Below are positions 6,226-8,797 of a stretch of DNA of 8,797 nt, piece after piece. The notes below the pieces were generated by a model. The model did no database searches and was not told the origin of the DNA. It was given only the letters and a program-made list of their open reading frames with translations. The translations under genes and the position numbers were made by a program. Position 1 is the first letter of the stretch, and each line of letters begins with the position of its first letter. This stretch comes from JANMDR01 sp031376425. Its GTDB lineage: Bacteria > Pseudomonadota > Gammaproteobacteria > Burkholderiales > Usitatibacteraceae. The stretch spans positions 1 to 8,797 of the forward strand of contig JANMDR010000221.1 in NCBI GenBank assembly GCA_031376425.1, read 5' to 3'.

Positions 6226-6774
6226 CTATTCAGAAGCTACTCCACTACTCGCACCACCCACTGCCAAGGTATATAGCCCATAAGCTACCCCACCTATCGG
6301 CGCTAATTCTTTCGCCAGCTTAAAGCCCATGCGCTCATACATCGGTTGCGCAACCGTCATCATTGTGGAGGTGTGTAACGCAAGCAGTTTGACTCGATCC
6401 CGTTTGGCACAGGTGATACAGGCTTGGGCTAGCGCGTGGCCGATACCTTGGCCTCTAGCCGCTGGGTCTACCACCAGCATACGCATTACGGCCCAATGCG
6501 CTTCAAAATACGCGGCGCGGGCATGGCGTTTATCGAGATCAGGCGGAACATAAACCACGGCACCGACAATGCGCCCACTTTGCTCGGCAACAATCATTTC
6601 CCCAATATTAGCCAGTTCCGCCGTAGTTGTGAAACCAACTGAAATTACATCCCAGTTGTTGTAGTCGTGTTCATACTGTTTGAACGCGGCGAACGCTACA
6701 GCATTCACACCAGCCGCGTCATCGGCTTGGAAATTTCGGTAGATTATATTCTGCTGCAAAATACTGGAATTCAA
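6226..6774 (-). CDS. GNAT family N-acetyltransferase
   Basis: A 182-residue acyl-CoA-dependent acetyltransferase of the GNAT fold; the acceptor substrate cannot be told. The fold is read as beta 1 IIYRNFQADDAAGVNAV (residues 10-26), the central strands around MIVAEQSGRIVGAVVY (60-75), then MLVVDPAARGQGIGHAL with the acetyl-CoA-binding motif RGQGIG at 107-112, and the terminal LALHTSTM...PMYERMGF segment that packs on the cofactor. The start is TTG at 6774: a TAG immediately precedes it in frame, and AAGGGGAG (6790-6783) lies eight bases upstream, an excellent ribosome binding site. It lies 56 bp downstream of ugpC, separated by the 14-bp tandem repeat, and probably shares the ugp transcript. 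The place is occupied by ugpQ in E. coli. The family is secure; the role is not. Confidence 0.9.
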   Translation of the reverse strand: MNSSILQQNIIYRNFQADDAAGVNAVAFAAFKQYEHDYNNWDVISVGFTTTAELANIGEMIVAEQSGRIVGAVVYVPPDLDKRHARAAYFEAHWAVMRMLVVDPAARGQGIGHALAQACITCAKRDRVKLLALHTSTMMTVAQPMYERMGFKLAKELAPIGGVAYGLYTLAVGGASSGVASE

Positions 6775-6782
6775 CTAACAGG

Positions 6783-6790
6783 CTCCCCTT
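6783..6790 (-). promoter_or_regulatory. ribosome binding site AAGGGGAG deciding a TTG start
   Basis: On the minus strand AAGGGGAG lies eight bases before TTG at 6774. Because an in-frame TAG abuts that TTG, this site fixes the start of the GNAT gene at the rare codon; no ATG occurs near it in frame. Confidence 0.65.
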
Positions 6791-6793
6791 TAA

Positions 6794-6830
6794 GTACTTT
6801 ACCTCCGGTATTTTACCTCCGGTACTTTAC
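6794..6830. repeat. 14-bp tandem repeat, about 2.6 copies
   Basis: The plus-strand unit GTACTTTACCTCCG starts at 6794, recurs at 6808 with one change (GTATTTTACCTCCG), and restarts at 6822 as GTACTTTAC, stopping next to the ugpC stop codon (6833-6831). In the transcribed (minus) sense the unit reads CGGAGGTAAAGTAC, so each full copy carries GGAGGT, a perfect Shine-Dalgarno core. No start codon follows either core at a normal distance, so they do not open genes themselves. The array fills most of the ugpC-to-GNAT spacer. Confidence 0.85.
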
Positions 6831-7895
6831 TTATAATGCGCTGCTCGTTGCCGCATCAAATAAGTAAATCTTGTCTGCCAACGGTGCCACGCCTAAAGTC
6901 TCGCCGATTTTTGCTTCTGATATGCCATTCACGCGTACAACTATTAAAGTGCCTGCCACGCTGAGATGCAATAGCGAATCTGCTCCTAACGCTTCGATCA
7001 TTTCTATCGTGCCCGAAAGTACGCCAGCATGGTCTAACCTTAAATGCTCGGGGCGTACGCCCAAATGGACTGCAGTGCCTTCGCTTACACGCTTTTGCAG
7101 CGCATCGCTTAGGGCAATTTTAATATCACCAACATCCGCTACAAAACAAGCGCCCACCACTTTACCCTTAATAAAATTCATCGCGGGGCTACCTATAAAC
7201 CCGGCAACATACATGGTTGCGGGATTGTTGTACACCTCAAGGGGGGTGCCGATCTGTTCAACCAAGCCTGCATTCATCACGATCATGCGATTGGCCAAGG
7301 TCATGGCTTCTACTTGGTCATGGGTTACAAAAATACTGGTGGTTTTAAGTTCGCGGTGCAGCTTTTGAATTTCTAGGCGCATCTGCACTCTTAGTTTTGC
7401 ATCAAGGTTTGATAGTGGTTCGTCAAACAAAAATGCGGCAGGTTCACGCACAATAGCGCGTCCCATGGCGACGCGTTGGCGTTGGCCGCCAGAAAGTTCG
7501 CGCGGTTTACGTTGCAACAGCGCACCTAACTCTAAAATTTTCGCGGCTTTTTGCACACGGGTTTCAATGTCGGCAACGCTGAGTTTGCGAATTTTCAAAC
7601 CATAGGCCATATTGTCGTATACGGTCATATGCGGATATAGGGCGTAGTTTTGAAACACCATGGCGATATCACGGTCCTTCGGCTCAACGGTATTAACCAC
7701 CCTACTTCCTATAGATACTTCGCCACTGGTGATCCCTTCAAGGCCCGCAATCATGCGTAGCAAAGTAGATTTACCGCAGCCAGATGGGCCGACGATCACA
7801 ATGAATTCGCCATCAGCAATTTCGGCATTAACGCCGTGCACCACCGCGTGGGTACCGTAGGATTTTTTAACGTCTTTAAGGGTGATGTTTGCCAT
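6831..7895 (-). CDS. ugpC: sn-glycerol-3-phosphate ABC transporter ATP-binding protein UgpC
   Basis: ATPase subunit of the sn-glycerol-3-phosphate importer UgpBAEC, on the cytoplasmic face of the inner membrane. All ABC motifs are visible: Walker A GPSGCGKST at 36-44, Q-loop Gln82 in VFQNYALYPHM, signature LSGGQRQR at 134-141, Walker B FLFDEP at 155-160 with catalytic Glu159, D-loop SNLDA, and switch His192 in VTHD. Residues after about 240 form the TOBE/OB regulatory domain typical of the MalK/UgpC group, with GSPAMNFIKG and LGVRPEHL. At 354 residues it matches E. coli UgpC (356 as I recall). MalK-type paralogues are hard to separate by sequence alone; the neighbouring ugpE and ugpA tail decide the call. 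It starts three bases after the ugpE stop, so the two are cotranslated. The 14-bp repeat follows its stop. Confidence 0.95.
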   Translation of the reverse strand: MANITLKDVKKSYGTHAVVHGVNAEIADGEFIVIVGPSGCGKSTLLRMIAGLEGITSGEVSIGSRVVNTVEPKDRDIAMVFQNYALYPHMTVYDNMAYGLKIRKLSVADIETRVQKAAKILELGALLQRKPRELSGGQRQRVAMGRAIVREPAAFLFDEPLSNLDAKLRVQMRLEIQKLHRELKTTSIFVTHDQVEAMTLANRMIVMNAGLVEQIGTPLEVYNNPATMYVAGFIGSPAMNFIKGKVVGACFVADVGDIKIALSDALQKRVSEGTAVHLGVRPEHLRLDHAGVLSGTIEMIEALGADSLLHLSVAGTLIVVRVNGISEAKIGETLGVAPLADKIYLFDAATSSAL

Positions 7896-7898
7896 ATT

Positions 7899-8747
7899 CT
7901 ATTTTTCCGTTTCCACTAACCCTTTGACAAACCACTTTTGCATCAGCATGACCACCAAGGCAGGCGGAATCATGGCAAGCATGGCGGTTGCCATTATTAG
8001 GTTCCATTCATTGAGCGCCTCGCCACCAGCGATCATCCGCTTTATGCCGATTACCGTGGTGTACATATTTTCCTGCGTGGTAATAAGTAGCGGCCACAAA
8101 TATTGATTCCAGCCATAAATAAACTGAATCACAAACAATGCCGCAATACTGGTTTTTGAAAGCGGTAGTACCACATCAAAAAAGAACCGCATCGGCCCAG
8201 CCCCATCGATACGCGCAGCCTCCGCTAACTCATCAGGAATCGTTAAGAAAAACTGGCGAAATAGAAATGTGGCCGTCGCGGAGGCAATTAGCGGTAAGGT
8301 CAAGCCAGCGTAGGAATCAAGCATACCCATATCTGCCACCACCTTGTAGGTGGGCAAAATACGGACTTCTACGGGCAACATCAAGGTAACAAAAATCATC
8401 CAGAAGAAAAACGTGCGACCCGGAAAGCGGAAAAAAATAATGGCAAAGGCAGAGATAATGGAGATAGCAATTTTGCCAATAGCAATCGCCATCGCCATGA
8501 TGAAAGAGTTCAACATCATCTGGCCCACAGGCGCTGCCGAGCCTTTGGTAGAACCTGCGGTTAACACCTGAGAATAGTTAGCCCACATTTGATCCCCCGG
8601 TATCAAGGGCATTGGCACGGCAACAATCTGCTCTAACGATAAGGTAGATGCCACAAAAGTAACGTACAAGGGAAACGCCACTAGCAGCACCCCAAGAATC
8701 AAAATGGTGTGCGCAAGAATGGTATTCCAAGGGCGGTTTTCTACCAT
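7899..8747 (-). CDS. ugpE: sn-glycerol-3-phosphate ABC transporter permease UgpE
   Basis: One of two inner-membrane permease subunits of the glycerol-3-phosphate importer. The 282-residue sequence follows E. coli UgpE closely throughout as I remember it: an ENRPW start, then LILGVLLVAFPLYVTFVAST as helix 1, the LNSFIMAMAIAIGKI and SAFAIIFFRFPGRTFFFWMIF helices, LMLPVEVRILPTYKVV, and LDSYAGLTLPLIASATATFLF. The cytoplasmic EAA loop, which docks on the ATPase, is EAARIDGAGPMRFF starting at residue 176. The end is the expected FVKGLVETEK. About six membrane helices are expected. It starts 15 bases after the ugpA stop and stops three bases before ugpC, giving an ugpA-ugpE-ugpC operon. The binding-protein gene ugpB should lie to the right of the window. 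In E. coli the operon is under PhoB control; any Pho box would also be outside the window. Confidence 0.97.
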   Translation of the reverse strand: MVENRPWNTILAHTILILGVLLVAFPLYVTFVASTLSLEQIVAVPMPLIPGDQMWANYSQVLTAGSTKGSAAPVGQMMLNSFIMAMAIAIGKIAISIISAFAIIFFRFPGRTFFFWMIFVTLMLPVEVRILPTYKVVADMGMLDSYAGLTLPLIASATATFLFRQFFLTIPDELAEAARIDGAGPMRFFFDVVLPLSKTSIAALFVIQFIYGWNQYLWPLLITTQENMYTTVIGIKRMIAGGEALNEWNLIMATAMLAMIPPALVVMLMQKWFVKGLVETEK

Positions 8748-8762
8748 AGTATTTTTACCATT

Positions 8763-8797
8763 TTAATATTGCACCTTCTTTTCCACATAGCGAAATT
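8763..8797 (-). CDS. ugpA: C-terminal end of permease UgpA (partial)
   Basis: The last ten codons of a minus-strand gene enter from the right edge: after two bases of a cut codon the frame reads FRYVEKKVQY, then TAA at 8765-8763. This ending is what I expect for UgpA, whose family ends in RYVERKVQY-like residues, and its place directly ahead of ugpE fits. The fragment is too short for a family call alone; context makes it likely. The 15-base gap to ugpE suggests one transcript. Confidence 0.8.
   Translation of the reverse strand, partial: FRYVEKKVQY

Noticed and set aside
6871..7368. 165-codon plus-strand frame antisense to ugpC
   Set aside because: It lies entirely within a strongly conserved ABC ATPase gene on the other strand, and its product is low-complexity Ser/Thr/Pro/Ile-rich; a shadow frame.
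1..8797. CRISPR array, insertion sequence, prophage or tRNA
   Set aside because: No spaced repeat array, transposase-like frame, terminal inverted repeats, phage genes or tRNA cloverleaf was seen on reading both strands.

Overview
The window looks like an ordinary chromosomal segment of a Gram-negative proteobacterium of middling GC (about 45-50%), most likely a betaproteobacterium. This rests on the nitrilase-tldD gene order, the Proteobacteria-type UgpA/UgpE/UgpC proteins, and a Tat-exported MsrB. No 16S or other taxonomic marker is present, so the assignment is inference from protein similarity remembered, not searched.

Layout. Positions 1-3086 are read on the plus strand: a deaminated-glutathione-amidase type carbon-nitrogen hydrolase (its ORF is open to the left edge), tldD (zinc metalloprotease subunit), a possible 20-codon TTG-started ORF, and a Tat-exported methionine-R-sulfoxide reductase (msrB). 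A 188-bp convergent intergenic region with small repeats and a palindrome follows. From 3275 to the right edge everything is on the minus strand. Read in the direction of transcription, from the right edge: the last codons of ugpA, then ugpE, ugpC, a GNAT acetyltransferase, a secreted histidine phosphatase, a ParB/sulfiredoxin-fold small protein overlapping a DinB-like protein, a four-helix membrane protein, a possible 24-codon ORF that abuts the next start codon, and a multi-pass membrane protein of lower GC.

How they work together. UgpA, UgpE and UgpC are the two permeases and the ATPase of the sn-glycerol-3-phosphate importer; the binding protein UgpB must lie outside the window. The slot after ugpC that holds ugpQ in E. 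coli is occupied here by an acetyltransferase and, 74 bp further on, a secreted phosphatase-family protein. The left block groups metabolite repair (amidase), peptide processing (TldD) and oxidized-methionine repair (MsrB) without an obvious shared pathway. The middle minus-strand genes are accessory in character and mostly of unknown role.

No striking undescribed multi-gene system is evident. The observations most worth a second look are the ParB-like/DinB overlapping pair, the 24-codon ORF coupled to the orphan membrane protein, the 14-bp tandem repeat carrying Shine-Dalgarno-like sequence between ugpC and the GNAT gene, and the periplasmic MsrB without the usual recycling cysteine. No intergenic stretch exceeds 300 bases, and no tRNA, rRNA, CRISPR or insertion sequence was seen.
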